From contig NZ_FNVP01000004.1 of NCBI RefSeq assembly GCF_900108015.1, forward strand, positions 170,916-234,915: a DNA stretch of 64,000 bases, read 5' to 3'. A program made the position numbers and the translations under genes. Positions 8,458 to 16,303 of this stretch are shown here, piece after piece. The notes beneath the pieces were generated by a model. The model was not told the origin of the DNA and searched no databases. It saw nothing but the letters and a program-made list of their open reading frames with translations. Origin of the DNA: Flavobacterium urumqiense (GTDB lineage: Bacteria; Bacteroidota; Bacteroidia; Flavobacteriales; Flavobacteriaceae). The stretch's first letter is position 1, and each line of letters opens with the position of its first letter.

Positions 8458-9939
8458 TTAATCCAAACTTGGTAAAGTAAAACCATCCAAAACACTTTTT
8501 TCAGTCATGAGGGCTTCAATTTCATTTGATTTTCTTGGTGCTTCACCAGATAAATTCATTGGTCCGCTAGCCGTTATTAAAATATCATCTTCAATTCGCA
8601 CAGCAATTCCCCACCATTTCTTATCACAATCACTTCCGTTCGGAATATAAATTCCCGGTTCTACCGTAACAACCATATCGGCCTCAAAATTGTTGTATAA
8701 ACCAGGATCATGAACATCTAATCCAATATGATGCGAAGTCCCATGAGGGAAATATTTTCTGGATTCCTCTTGTGTTTTTGTAATTCCTAATTTCATTAAA
8801 CCATCACTGATTATTTTACGTGCCGCAACATCGGGAGCGCTAAAGCTATTTCCAACTTTTGCAGTAGCAATTCCCGCTTCTTGCGCATCATAAACTAAAT
8901 CATAAATTAACTTTTGCTCAGTAGAGAATTTTCCATTAGCAGGAATCGTTCGGGTTACATCGGCAGTGTAACCGTGATATTCAGCACCTAAATCCATCAA
9001 AACCAAGTCATTTTCAACTTTCATTTTGCTGTTTTCAATATAATGCAATACGCAGCCATTATTACCCGCTCCCACTATTGACGGATAACCTTCAAACTCA
9101 CTGCCATACTTTTTATAGACAAATTCGTGAATTCCCTGTATCTCCGTTTCAGACATTCCAGGATGCATCGCTTTCATTATTTCACGTTGCCCCATTGCCG
9201 AAATTCTAACCGCTTTTGTCAGTAAAAGCATTTCCTCTTTAGATTTGATCTCACGTAAACTGGCCATATAGGTTAAAATCGATTTGGTATCAATAGTCAC
9301 CTTTTTTGAAGTGATACTTTTTTTACGATTAATTTCATTTTGCATATTCAAATCCGTTTGTGGTTTCGCTTTTTCGTTGTAACCAATTTGGGATTTAAAA
9401 GATTCAAATAATTTATATAAATCAGCTTTATCTCGCTTTGAATTTCGGGTATCTTCTTCGAATTCCTTAAACAGAACATTGCTAAAACTTGCATAATCTA
9501 TTCCTGAGTTGAGGAACTCTGTTCCATTCAATGCCACCTCAAAGCCTAAATCCTTTTTAGCACCTTCTGTTCCTAAACGAATTCCGGTCCATTGCTCCGC
9601 TTTTGGATTTTTTTCCTGAACGTAAAGTAGCTCATTAAATGATTTTCCCCCTTTAGTTTGATTACCAGAAAATATAACCAGAACAGAATTTGGTTCTTTA
9701 TACCCTGTTAAGTAATAAAAATCTGGGTCTTGATGATAGATAAAATCTACGTCATTGGCTCGGTTCCGAATGGGATTACTAAAAAACACTGCAACACTAT
9801 TCTTAGGCATTTTAGCCCGTAATGCTTCTCTTCTTTCTTTGTGAAATTGAGCCGACAAATAATCAGTTGGAATTCCGTTTTGAGCAATTGAAGAACAGAC
9901 AAAAAGTACAGTTAGGATAAAAGAAAATTTGAAATTCAT
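8458..9939 (-). CDS. Secreted Xaa-Pro aminopeptidase (M24B, PepP-like)
   Basis: This 493-residue metallopeptidase cleaves the residue in front of proline at the N-terminus of peptides. A signal peptide (residues 1-20, ending SSIAQ) distinguishes it from cytoplasmic PepP, so it probably works in the periplasm. An aminopeptidase-P N-terminal domain (about 30-180) precedes the pita-bread domain. The dinuclear metal ligands are all visible: D316 and D327 (in DLGAEYHGYTADVTRT), H403 (HGTSHHIGLDVHD), E427 (VEPGIY) and E450 (VRIEDD). The spacings D-D (11) and E-E (23) equal those of E. coli PepP. Together with the M1 peptidase at 5487-7550 it suggests degradation of extracellular peptides, but the two genes are not in one operon. 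Confidence 0.93.
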   Translation of the reverse strand: MNFKFSFILTVLFVCSSIAQNGIPTDYLSAQFHKERREALRAKMPKNSVAVFFSNPIRNRANDVDFIYHQDPDFYYLTGYKEPNSVLVIFSGNQTKGGKSFNELLYVQEKNPKAEQWTGIRLGTEGAKKDLGFEVALNGTEFLNSGIDYASFSNVLFKEFEEDTRNSKRDKADLYKLFESFKSQIGYNEKAKPQTDLNMQNEINRKKSITSKKVTIDTKSILTYMASLREIKSKEEMLLLTKAVRISAMGQREIMKAMHPGMSETEIQGIHEFVYKKYGSEFEGYPSIVGAGNNGCVLHYIENSKMKVENDLVLMDLGAEYHGYTADVTRTIPANGKFSTEQKLIYDLVYDAQEAGIATAKVGNSFSAPDVAARKIISDGLMKLGITKTQEESRKYFPHGTSHHIGLDVHDPGLYNNFEADMVVTVEPGIYIPNGSDCDKKWWGIAVRIEDDILITASGPMNLSGEAPRKSNEIEALMTEKSVLDGFTLPSLD

Positions 9940-10093
9940 TTATATATGGGTTAAGTAAATAATAAATACAATGCTATTCTTTAATAATTAGAGGTAAATA
10001 TAAAAAATTTTGAGTTTATAATAAAACTTTTTAATTGGAGGATTGTTAGTAGTTTTAGAATCTATAACCAAATATGTTGTGTGTACTTATAAT

Positions 10094-10516
10094 TTATTTT
10101 TTGTATTCTAATCCGGGACCATCACAGTTTTTCCATGTACTTGACAAGATATTACTCTCTGTAATATAAAGTTCCTCTTTTAGATTTCCGTAACAGCTTC
10201 CTATAACTTCGCTGTCATTGGGATAGGTTAATTCAAAATAAAATCCATCTGGATGATTTGTAGTTGTGTAAGTACCCGAAATGGTTGTTTTAATTCCATT
10301 TCGTTCTCTGAATTTTATAAATGTTCTGTTAATCTTGAACAAATAGAATTCTTGCCATTCCATAGCTGCACCCGTCGTTTCCGAGTTAACCATAGAACCC
10401 GACATTTTTATCAAAGTCCATTTTCCATAATAACCAGTATTATCCGTTGGTACGAGATCCTTTGAACAGGAATTAAAAACAGAAAGAAAAGCAATAAGAA
10501 TTATGAGATGTTTCAT
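10094..10516 (-). CDS. Small putative lipoprotein, lipocalin-like size
   Basis: The 140-residue product begins with a lipoprotein signal peptide whose lipobox is FNSC, giving lipidated Cys17. The mature part is beta-rich, with a GKWTLIKMSG opening and a WQEFYLFKINRTFIKFRE core, similar in size and start to lipocalin-like lipoproteins of Bacteroidota. I do not recognise a specific family or ligand. Two cysteines (in IGSCYGN and WKNCDGP) could form a disulfide in the periplasm. It lies between the Xaa-Pro aminopeptidase and the DUF1697 gene on the same strand, with gaps of 154 and 59 bases. The start ATG gives a clean signal peptide. Confidence 0.75.
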   Translation of the reverse strand: MKHLIILIAFLSVFNSCSKDLVPTDNTGYYGKWTLIKMSGSMVNSETTGAAMEWQEFYLFKINRTFIKFRERNGIKTTISGTYTTTNHPDGFYFELTYPNDSEVIGSCYGNLKEELYITESNILSSTWKNCDGPGLEYKK

Positions 10517-10575
10517 GTGTCCGTTTTTAAAGATGTGAATTGGCTTTATTGATGGTTAATTTTTTAAATAATTCT

Positions 10576-11121
10576 TTACCGCTCTTCATACATTTTCAAT
10601 AACTGCGTCACCGTATTCCAATTCCTGATTGTGGCGGTTACATTCAGTTTTTTCTCAATGTATTTTTGATCAAATCGTGTTTTTCCTGCTCCAACAGCGT
10701 ATTTAATAAAAATTCTGCTGCCGTCAATGCTCGCTTCATCTGGCTTGAACTGACTAATTCTCAAATCATTCATACTGGTACTTTGCAAAGTGGTTGAAAT
10801 GAATGCTACGTATAACTTCTTCGTATCTATATCTTTTTCCTTCAAGAAAAGATTGTTCTTGAAACACGCTTCTAAATCTGCTGAACTAATAACTACAACC
10901 GGCACTTCATGACCAAAAGCCTTAAAAATTTCCTGCTTTATTTTGAATCCAACAGCAGCTGGACTTTCTTCTTCGGTATCCACAAAAACATTTCCAGATT
11001 GAATATAGGTTTGAACATTTTTAAAACCAATGGCTTCCAAAGTCGTTTTTAGCGCCTCCATTTTTATCATACTGTGACCGGAAACATTGATACCACGGAG
11101 TAATGCGAGATGAGTTGTCAT
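10576..11121 (-). CDS. DUF1697-family protein
   Basis: This 181-residue cytoplasmic protein matches the DUF1697 family by its opening LALLRGINVSGHSMIKM, the segment VQTYIQSGNVFVDT and the closing TATIRNWNTVTQLLKMYEE. The family is widespread in bacteria and its biochemical role is not known. The length is typical. No catalytic motif is evident, and neighbours do not inform: a lipoprotein lies downstream and the PIN cassette upstream, the latter 202 bases away. The start ATG gives MTTHLALLRG, the expected N-terminus. Confidence 0.87.
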   Translation of the reverse strand: MTTHLALLRGINVSGHSMIKMEALKTTLEAIGFKNVQTYIQSGNVFVDTEEESPAAVGFKIKQEIFKAFGHEVPVVVISSADLEACFKNNLFLKEKDIDTKKLYVAFISTTLQSTSMNDLRISQFKPDEASIDGSRIFIKYAVGAGKTRFDQKYIEKKLNVTATIRNWNTVTQLLKMYEER

Positions 11122-11323
11122 TTTTTAAGCTTTTTATTTTTGCGAAGATATTGTGTTTGGAGTAAAATTTGGGTTTAGTATTATAGGGATTTTGACTAAG
11201 ATTGGCTAGGACATGCACTGATATTATAAAAATAGGGAATAAATTAATTTATAGAGTAAAATAGATATCTCAAATATATTGAAAGTGAACATTATAAAAT
11301 CTATATAATTAAGAATTAATTAT

Positions 11324-11803
11324 TTATATATCAAGTAATCCAAAAATTTCGTAATGTGGAACTTTTAAGTCAATAAATTGAAATTTTGGATTTGATTCAA
11401 TAGTTAATAAATTATAAATTTTAAAACTTTCACTGTCGGAAGAAACATAAAATTCTACAGATTTTTCACAATCAGCTTGAGAAAATAATTTTGTATCGTT
11501 TGGAATTATATTTCTTTCATTAAGCTTTAGTTTCCCTTTATTATGAAAAACAATTCGAGCAAATTCTCCTGTTCTTTTTGAATGATCTAAATTAAAGGGT
11601 ATAATTTGTAAATTTCTTAGCGGTAATTCATGAATATCTCCACCTACACAATATTCTGCTATTGAAATAGTTGAAATCATCATTGTTATCTCTTCTTTTA
11701 TGAAATAACGGAAATAACCATCTGCATTTTTAAATAGTGGGTCACTTTCATTTAAAAAGCGCAAAAAAAAACTTGTATCAAGTAAAACGGATTTATGCAT
11801 CAT
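11324..11803 (-). CDS. PIN-domain protein, putative ribonuclease toxin
   Basis: The 159-residue product has the four acidic residues and spacing of a PIN nuclease: D9 in LLDTSFFLRFL, E50 in ISIAEYCVGG, D103 in PNDTKLFSQAD, and D123 in VSSDSESF. PIN proteins of this size are usually VapC-like RNases that cut tRNA or rRNA. The gene overlaps the end of the upstream gene by 11 bases; its start ATG is preceded by AGGAGG, itself part of the upstream coding sequence, which is an unusually strong ribosome site here and suggests coupled translation. A second ATG follows at once, so the start may be one codon later. The cassette is visibly more AT-rich than its neighbours. The nuclease activity and the toxin role are inferred. 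Confidence 0.7.
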   Translation of the reverse strand: MMHKSVLLDTSFFLRFLNESDPLFKNADGYFRYFIKEEITMMISTISIAEYCVGGDIHELPLRNLQIIPFNLDHSKRTGEFARIVFHNKGKLKLNERNIIPNDTKLFSQADCEKSVEFYVSSDSESFKIYNLLTIESNPKFQFIDLKVPHYEIFGLLDI

Positions 11804-12590
11804 ATCCTCCTCTTATTTCTTTTAACCAAATATCTGGATCAATTGAATTAAGCCAAGACTTTCTAGCTTTGTCTCTTAAATTTTTGAGATATGAATCATC
11901 ATATTTAGGATGGTAATCAATTAATTCAATGAATTTTAATGTACTTGTATCAATTTCACCTGTTGAGGAATGTTGTTTTCCCATAGCCCTAATTCCTAAA
12001 GTTTTATAAAGAAGATTTTCTTCATACTCTTCCAAGAAGCTAATAGGAGTTTGTATTCGAATCGTACCACTTTCAGATGTTAAAATATGAATATTAGCTT
12101 TATCTTTTCCTCCAGCATTAGTCACTTTTCCATAGAAATAAAATTCCGCATCCGCCCAAATGGCTTCAGTTCTAAAATATCGAGTAGTTCTATCTACTTT
12201 TACTTCATTAGTATTTTCTAAAGAAGTTTTAATACTAAAAGTATAATCTTTTTTAATCGCTATATTTTGTATATTCTCAAAAGCTTTTGCAGTAGAAATA
12301 TCTAGAAAATCTATATCTTCAACTTCATTGACCTGACCTATTATTGCATTAAAACCAATAATAAATTGGATTGATGTTTTTAGTATATGTTTTACAGAAC
12401 CTTGTTGAATGTTATAACTAATTGTGGGTCTATCTTTTTTATCTCCAGGATAAAGCAAATTTTCAGCATTTTCGAGAATAGAAATTATCTCCCGTATATC
12501 ATAGTTATCGGGTGATAGTTCAATATTTCCTTTTGAACCCGTAATTCTAATTTCTATAAATCCAATTTTTTCCACATCGCAAATTAACAT
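11793..12590 (-). CDS. Unknown 265-residue partner of the PIN protein, possible antitoxin
   Basis: I do not recognise this protein. It has 265 residues, no signal peptide, no membrane helix and no helix-turn-helix that I can see. The N-terminal half alternates charge and beta-like stretches (VEKIGFIEIRITGSKGN, then NYDIREIISILENAENLLYP). The middle is rich in aromatic beta strands (RYFRTEAIWADAEFYFYG). The last 35 residues form a charged helix-like tail (KARKSWLNSIDPDIWLKEI) ending in RGGYDA. It is the first gene of a two-gene unit, with an 11-base overlap with the PIN gene. By position it would be the antitoxin, and the tail could be the toxin-binding element. At 265 residues it is much larger than ordinary VapB antitoxins. 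Its function is inferred from context only. Confidence 0.6.
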   Translation of the reverse strand: MLICDVEKIGFIEIRITGSKGNIELSPDNYDIREIISILENAENLLYPGDKKDRPTISYNIQQGSVKHILKTSIQFIIGFNAIIGQVNEVEDIDFLDISTAKAFENIQNIAIKKDYTFSIKTSLENTNEVKVDRTTRYFRTEAIWADAEFYFYGKVTNAGGKDKANIHILTSESGTIRIQTPISFLEEYEENLLYKTLGIRAMGKQHSSTGEIDTSTLKFIELIDYHPKYDDSYLKNLRDKARKSWLNSIDPDIWLKEIRGGYDA

Positions 12591-12700
12591 TTTTTTTTTG
12601 AAGTAAGTAAGTTTTATACTAAAAGTTCATTTTCAAATTCCCCTATTTCTCCATTTCCAAATTTCCAAACAAAAAACTATCTTCGCTCCATCAAATTAAA

Positions 12701-12752
12701 AATCCGTTTTAATCTGCGTTTTGCTTTTGCAAATCCGTTTTATCCGTGTCCA
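12701..12752. repeat. Intergenic direct repeat in front of recG
   Basis: AATCCGTTTTA occurs twice (12701-12711 and 12732-12742) inside a longer imperfect repeat, and ATCCGTGT follows. A related string, AATCTGTG then ATCCGTGT, appears at about 23091-23110 upstream of the DUF779 gene. This looks like a family of short non-coding intergenic repeats rather than a regulator of recG. Confidence 0.4.
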
Positions 12753-12763
12753 AAAAAATCTAA

Positions 12764-14869
12764 ATGCAAAATCTCCTACTTACTCCCATAGAATACCTCA
12801 AAGGCGTTGGTCCCAATCGGGGCGAATTGCTGCGTAAGGAATTGGGAATTTATAAGTATGTGGATTTGGTTAATTTTTTTCCAAACAGATACATTGACAG
12901 AACGCGCTATTACAAGATTAACGAACTGCAAAATAATAGTGCTGAAGTTCAAATCATCGGTAAAATCATCAATATCAAAACCGTAGAATTTGGCAGAAAC
13001 CAAAAACGATTGGTGGCGACTTTTGTGGATGATACCGGCCAAATGGAACTCGTTTGGTTTCAAGGTCATAAATGGATTCGGGAGAGTTTAAAGCTCAATG
13101 AAATTTGTGTTATTTTTGGGAAATGCACGTCTTTTGGGAATGCTTTCAATATGGCGCATCCGGAAATTGAACTGATGAGCGAGCATGAACAAAGTCTGCG
13201 TTCGGCAATGCAACCCGTTTATCCTTCGACAGAAACCTTGACGAATCGCGGAATTACGAACCGGGTGATTAATAAACTCATGCAACAATTATTTCTGGAA
13301 ACGCAAGCGTTGTTCACGGAAACTTTGCCGGAATATTTAATCAACGAACTGAAGCTAATTCCTAAAAAAGCGGCTTTATTCAACATTCATTTTCCAAAAA
13401 GCGCTGACGTTTTGGCGAAAGCCAAATTCCGATTAATATTTGAAGAATTGTTCTTTATCCAATTGCAACTAATTACGAAAAACCTGATTCGAAAACATAA
13501 AATAAAAGGACATCCGTTTACAACCGTTGGCGAATACTTCAATGATTTTTATCAAAATCATTTGCCCTTCCAATTGACAAATGCCCAAAAAAGAGTCATT
13601 AAAGAAATACGAAGCGACATGGGCAGCAACGCCCAAATGAACAGACTGCTGCAAGGTGATGTGGGTTCGGGAAAAACAATTGTGGCTTTTATGAGTATGC
13701 TTTTGGCTCTCGATAATGGTTTCCAAGCGTGCTTGATGGCGCCTACGGAAATCCTCGCCAACCAGCATTTTATTGGATTATCCGAATTAGCAGAAACTCT
13801 AAATATAAATATCAGAATCTTAACAGGTTCCACCAAAATAGCGCAGCGAAGAATTATCCATGAAGAACTGGAAAACGGAACGTTACATATTCTCATCGGA
13901 ACACATGCTTTACTGGAAGATAAAGTAAAATTTAAGAATTTAGGACTAGCTGTAATTGATGAGCAACATCGTTTTGGCGTAGAACAACGCTCTAAATTGT
14001 GGAAGAAGAATGCGATTCCTCCACACGTTTTGGTGATGACCGCCACGCCTATTCCCAGAACTTTGGCGATGAGCTTGTATGGCGATTTAGACATTTCAGT
14101 GATTGATGAATTGCCTCCGGGACGAAAACCCATTCAGACCGTGCACCGATTTGACAGCAACAGATTAAAGGTTTGGAAATTTCTTAGGGACGAAATCGCT
14201 TTGGGTAGACAGATCTATATTGTGTATCCGTTAATTCAAGAATCGGAAAAAATGGATTTTAAGGATTTAATGGACGGTTACGAAAGCGTTTCCCGAGATT
14301 TTCCGTTGCCGCAATATTCGATTTCCATACTTCACGGTAAGATGAAACCGGCGGATAAAGATGCTGAAATGAAACGTTTTTCGGAAGGGAAAACCAATAT
14401 TATGGTCGCCACAACCGTAATTGAAGTCGGTGTGAATGTTCCAAACGCCAGTGTAATGATTATCGAAAGTGCGGAACGTTTTGGATTATCGCAACTGCAT
14501 CAGCTTCGCGGTCGTGTGGGTCGTGGTGCGGAACAAAGTTATTGTATCCTGATGACGAGCCACAAATTAAGCTCTGACAGTAAAACCCGAATGGAAACGA
14601 TGGTACAAACTAATGATGGTTTCGAAATTGCCGAAGTTGATCTTAAGCTTCGAGGACCTGGAGATTTAATGGGAACACAACAAAGCGGCGTACTCAATCT
14701 TCAAATTGCCGATTTGGTTCGAGACAGAGATATATTGGCATTAGCCAGAAATTATGCTTTAAAATTACTCAAGGAAGATGCGGGCATGCAAAAACCAGAG
14801 CATGCTGCTTTGAGAGCTATCTTTATAGAAATGACTAAGAAGAAGAATATTTGGAATTATATTAGTTAG
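12764..14869 (+). CDS. recG: ATP-dependent DNA helicase RecG
   Basis: This 701-residue branch-migration helicase unwinds Holliday junctions and reverses stalled replication forks. The N-terminal wedge/OB region is visible (FFPNRYIDRTRYY, then QIIGKIINIKTVEFGRN). Walker A is GDVGSGKT near residues 298-305, followed by MAPTEILANQHF (motif Ia), IDEQHRFGVEQR (DEQH box, motif II), MTATPIPRTLAMSLYGD (motif III), TTVIEVGVNVPNA (motif V) and QLRGRVGRG (motif VI). The C-terminal segment LKLRGPGDLMGTQQSG is the TRG motif region that couples ATP use to translocation. The length is normal. It is transcribed alone. The start ATG gives MQNLLLTPIEYLKGVGP, as in relatives. Confidence 0.96.
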   Translation: MQNLLLTPIEYLKGVGPNRGELLRKELGIYKYVDLVNFFPNRYIDRTRYYKINELQNNSAEVQIIGKIINIKTVEFGRNQKRLVATFVDDTGQMELVWFQGHKWIRESLKLNEICVIFGKCTSFGNAFNMAHPEIELMSEHEQSLRSAMQPVYPSTETLTNRGITNRVINKLMQQLFLETQALFTETLPEYLINELKLIPKKAALFNIHFPKSADVLAKAKFRLIFEELFFIQLQLITKNLIRKHKIKGHPFTTVGEYFNDFYQNHLPFQLTNAQKRVIKEIRSDMGSNAQMNRLLQGDVGSGKTIVAFMSMLLALDNGFQACLMAPTEILANQHFIGLSELAETLNINIRILTGSTKIAQRRIIHEELENGTLHILIGTHALLEDKVKFKNLGLAVIDEQHRFGVEQRSKLWKKNAIPPHVLVMTATPIPRTLAMSLYGDLDISVIDELPPGRKPIQTVHRFDSNRLKVWKFLRDEIALGRQIYIVYPLIQESEKMDFKDLMDGYESVSRDFPLPQYSISILHGKMKPADKDAEMKRFSEGKTNIMVATTVIEVGVNVPNASVMIIESAERFGLSQLHQLRGRVGRGAEQSYCILMTSHKLSSDSKTRMETMVQTNDGFEIAEVDLKLRGPGDLMGTQQSGVLNLQIADLVRDRDILALARNYALKLLKEDAGMQKPEHAALRAIFIEMTKKKNIWNYIS

Positions 14870-15105
14870 GCTGCATTATTTCTTATGTGTTTCCCATAGT
14901 TCTATATTATTTCTAAATTCGAATAAATTTTCCCAAAAAAAAAATTCAATTATCGATTAAACCATTTCCCTTTTCAGCAGTCTTATTTTCACTATAATTG
15001 TGGACATTTGTTACGTTTTATGATTGTTTGTTTTTTTAAATTAATATTTGTATGTACAAACGTTAAATAAAAATCAACAAATCCGCTAATCCCAATTCTA
15101 TAACC

Positions 15106-15113
15106 TAAATTTG
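15106..15113 (+). promoter_or_regulatory. Possible -7 element upstream of the RND efflux operon
   Basis: TAAATTTG lies 50 bases before the adaptor start and matches the Bacteroidota -7 consensus TAnnTTTG. I see no TTG at the expected -33 distance, so the promoter call is weak. The 294-base gap after recG holds nothing else recognisable. Confidence 0.35.
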
Positions 15114-15163
15114 TTTTTTAACTAAAATTACTGAGGCTTAATCCTACTTTATAACTTATAAAT

Positions 15164-16222
15164 ATGAAAATAAAATATCTTGTTTACACCTTATTATTAG
15201 CCGGCATAGTTGGTTTTATTGCTTATAGAATTTCAGCTAACAGTGATAAGAACGGCGATTCTAAAGAAAAAGATGGGAAAAGCAAGCCCATGAGTGTAAA
15301 TGGAATTATTGTGCAGCCGCAAACTTTTGATAACAATCTATCGCTTTCCGGTTCAATCGAAGCCAATGAACAAGTAGAAATTAGAAGTGAAGTTTCCGGT
15401 ATCGTCGAAGGCATTTATTTTCAGGAAGGAAGTAATGTTAGTAAAGGTCAAGTGCTTTTTAAAGTAAATGATTTAGAGTTAAAAGCACAATTGAGACAAA
15501 CTGCGACCAAAGAAGGTTTAGCTTCGGAAAACGAAAGAAGAGCTAAACTTTTACTTCAAAAAGAGGCCATCAGCCGTGAAGAATACGATATAGCAAGTGC
15601 AGATTTGAAATCGGCACAGGCACAAAGCCAATTGATCAAAGCACAAATCGCAAAAACATCCGTAAGAGCACCATTTTCAGGAAAAATAGGTTTGCGTTCA
15701 ATTTCGCCTGGAACTTATATCACCCCAACCATTTTAGTTGCCAAATTGGTAAATGTAGGCAAACTAAAAATCACTTTTTCAATTCCTGAAAAATATGCCA
15801 ATCAAGTAAGAACCAACACTAATTTAACTTTTACAGTTGCCGGATCTACTGAAAAATATTCGGCTAAGGTTTATGCTATTGAACCTGGAATTGAAGTAGC
15901 GACCAGAACGTTACAAGTTCGAGCAATCGCAGAAAATAGAGACGGGAAGTTATTGCCGGGTACATTTGCTAATGTTGAATTGCCTTTGGATATCATTAAG
16001 GATGCAATTGTAGTTCCTACCGAAGCGATTATTCCAGTACAAAACGGAAAAAAAGTCTTCATTTCCTCCAATGGTCAAGCCAAAGAAGTCATGGTAGAAA
16101 CTGCCACCAGAACGGATGCTTCAATTTTAATTCTTTCTGGTTTAAAAGCTGGTGACACTGTTTTAACTAGTGGAGTCATGACTTTAAAAGACGAAACACC
16201 GGTCAAAGTGAAAATCAAATAA
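15164..16222 (+). CDS. RND efflux periplasmic adaptor (membrane fusion protein)
   Basis: The 352-residue protein bridges an RND pump and a TolC channel. An N-terminal anchor helix (about residues 5-24) is followed by a lipoyl half-motif (VEIRSEVSGIVEGIYFQEG), a short alpha-helical hairpin rich in Ala, Lys and Gln (residues about 105-165), the second lipoyl half (SVRAPFSGKIGLRSI) and a beta-barrel domain. The hairpin is short, as in HlyD/AcrA-type adaptors of Bacteroidota. It is the first gene of a three-gene operon with pump and TolC. No regulator gene is adjacent, so the inducer cannot be inferred. The substrate (drug, metal or lipid) is also not readable. Confidence 0.93.
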   Translation: MKIKYLVYTLLLAGIVGFIAYRISANSDKNGDSKEKDGKSKPMSVNGIIVQPQTFDNNLSLSGSIEANEQVEIRSEVSGIVEGIYFQEGSNVSKGQVLFKVNDLELKAQLRQTATKEGLASENERRAKLLLQKEAISREEYDIASADLKSAQAQSQLIKAQIAKTSVRAPFSGKIGLRSISPGTYITPTILVAKLVNVGKLKITFSIPEKYANQVRTNTNLTFTVAGSTEKYSAKVYAIEPGIEVATRTLQVRAIAENRDGKLLPGTFANVELPLDIIKDAIVVPTEAIIPVQNGKKVFISSNGQAKEVMVETATRTDASILILSGLKAGDTVLTSGVMTLKDETPVKVKIK

Positions 16223-16228
16223 TTTTAA

Positions 16229-16282
16229 AAGTTATGAATTATGAATTAGAAGCTTACACTGGTAGCTTACAATTCATAACTT
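16229..16282. repeat. AT-rich inverted repeat between adaptor and pump genes
   Basis: AAGTTATGAATT (16229-16240) is a perfect inverted repeat of AATTCATAACTT (16271-16282). The loop holds two copies of AGCTTAC. The string TTACAATTCATAA in the right arm is shared with the 23S-5S spacer at about 63817-63829. It could form an intra-operon hairpin or belong to a short dispersed repeat family. Confidence 0.5.
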
Positions 16283-16303
16283 ATAACTCATAATTCAACA
16301 AAA

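Noticed and set aside
13558..14133. Long minus-strand frame inside recG
   Set aside because: It is antisense to a strongly conserved gene and has no domain; a shadow of the recG codon bias.
12764..14869. Possibility that recG is a mobile or phage helicase
   Set aside because: All RecG domains, normal length and a core-gene context argue for the housekeeping gene.
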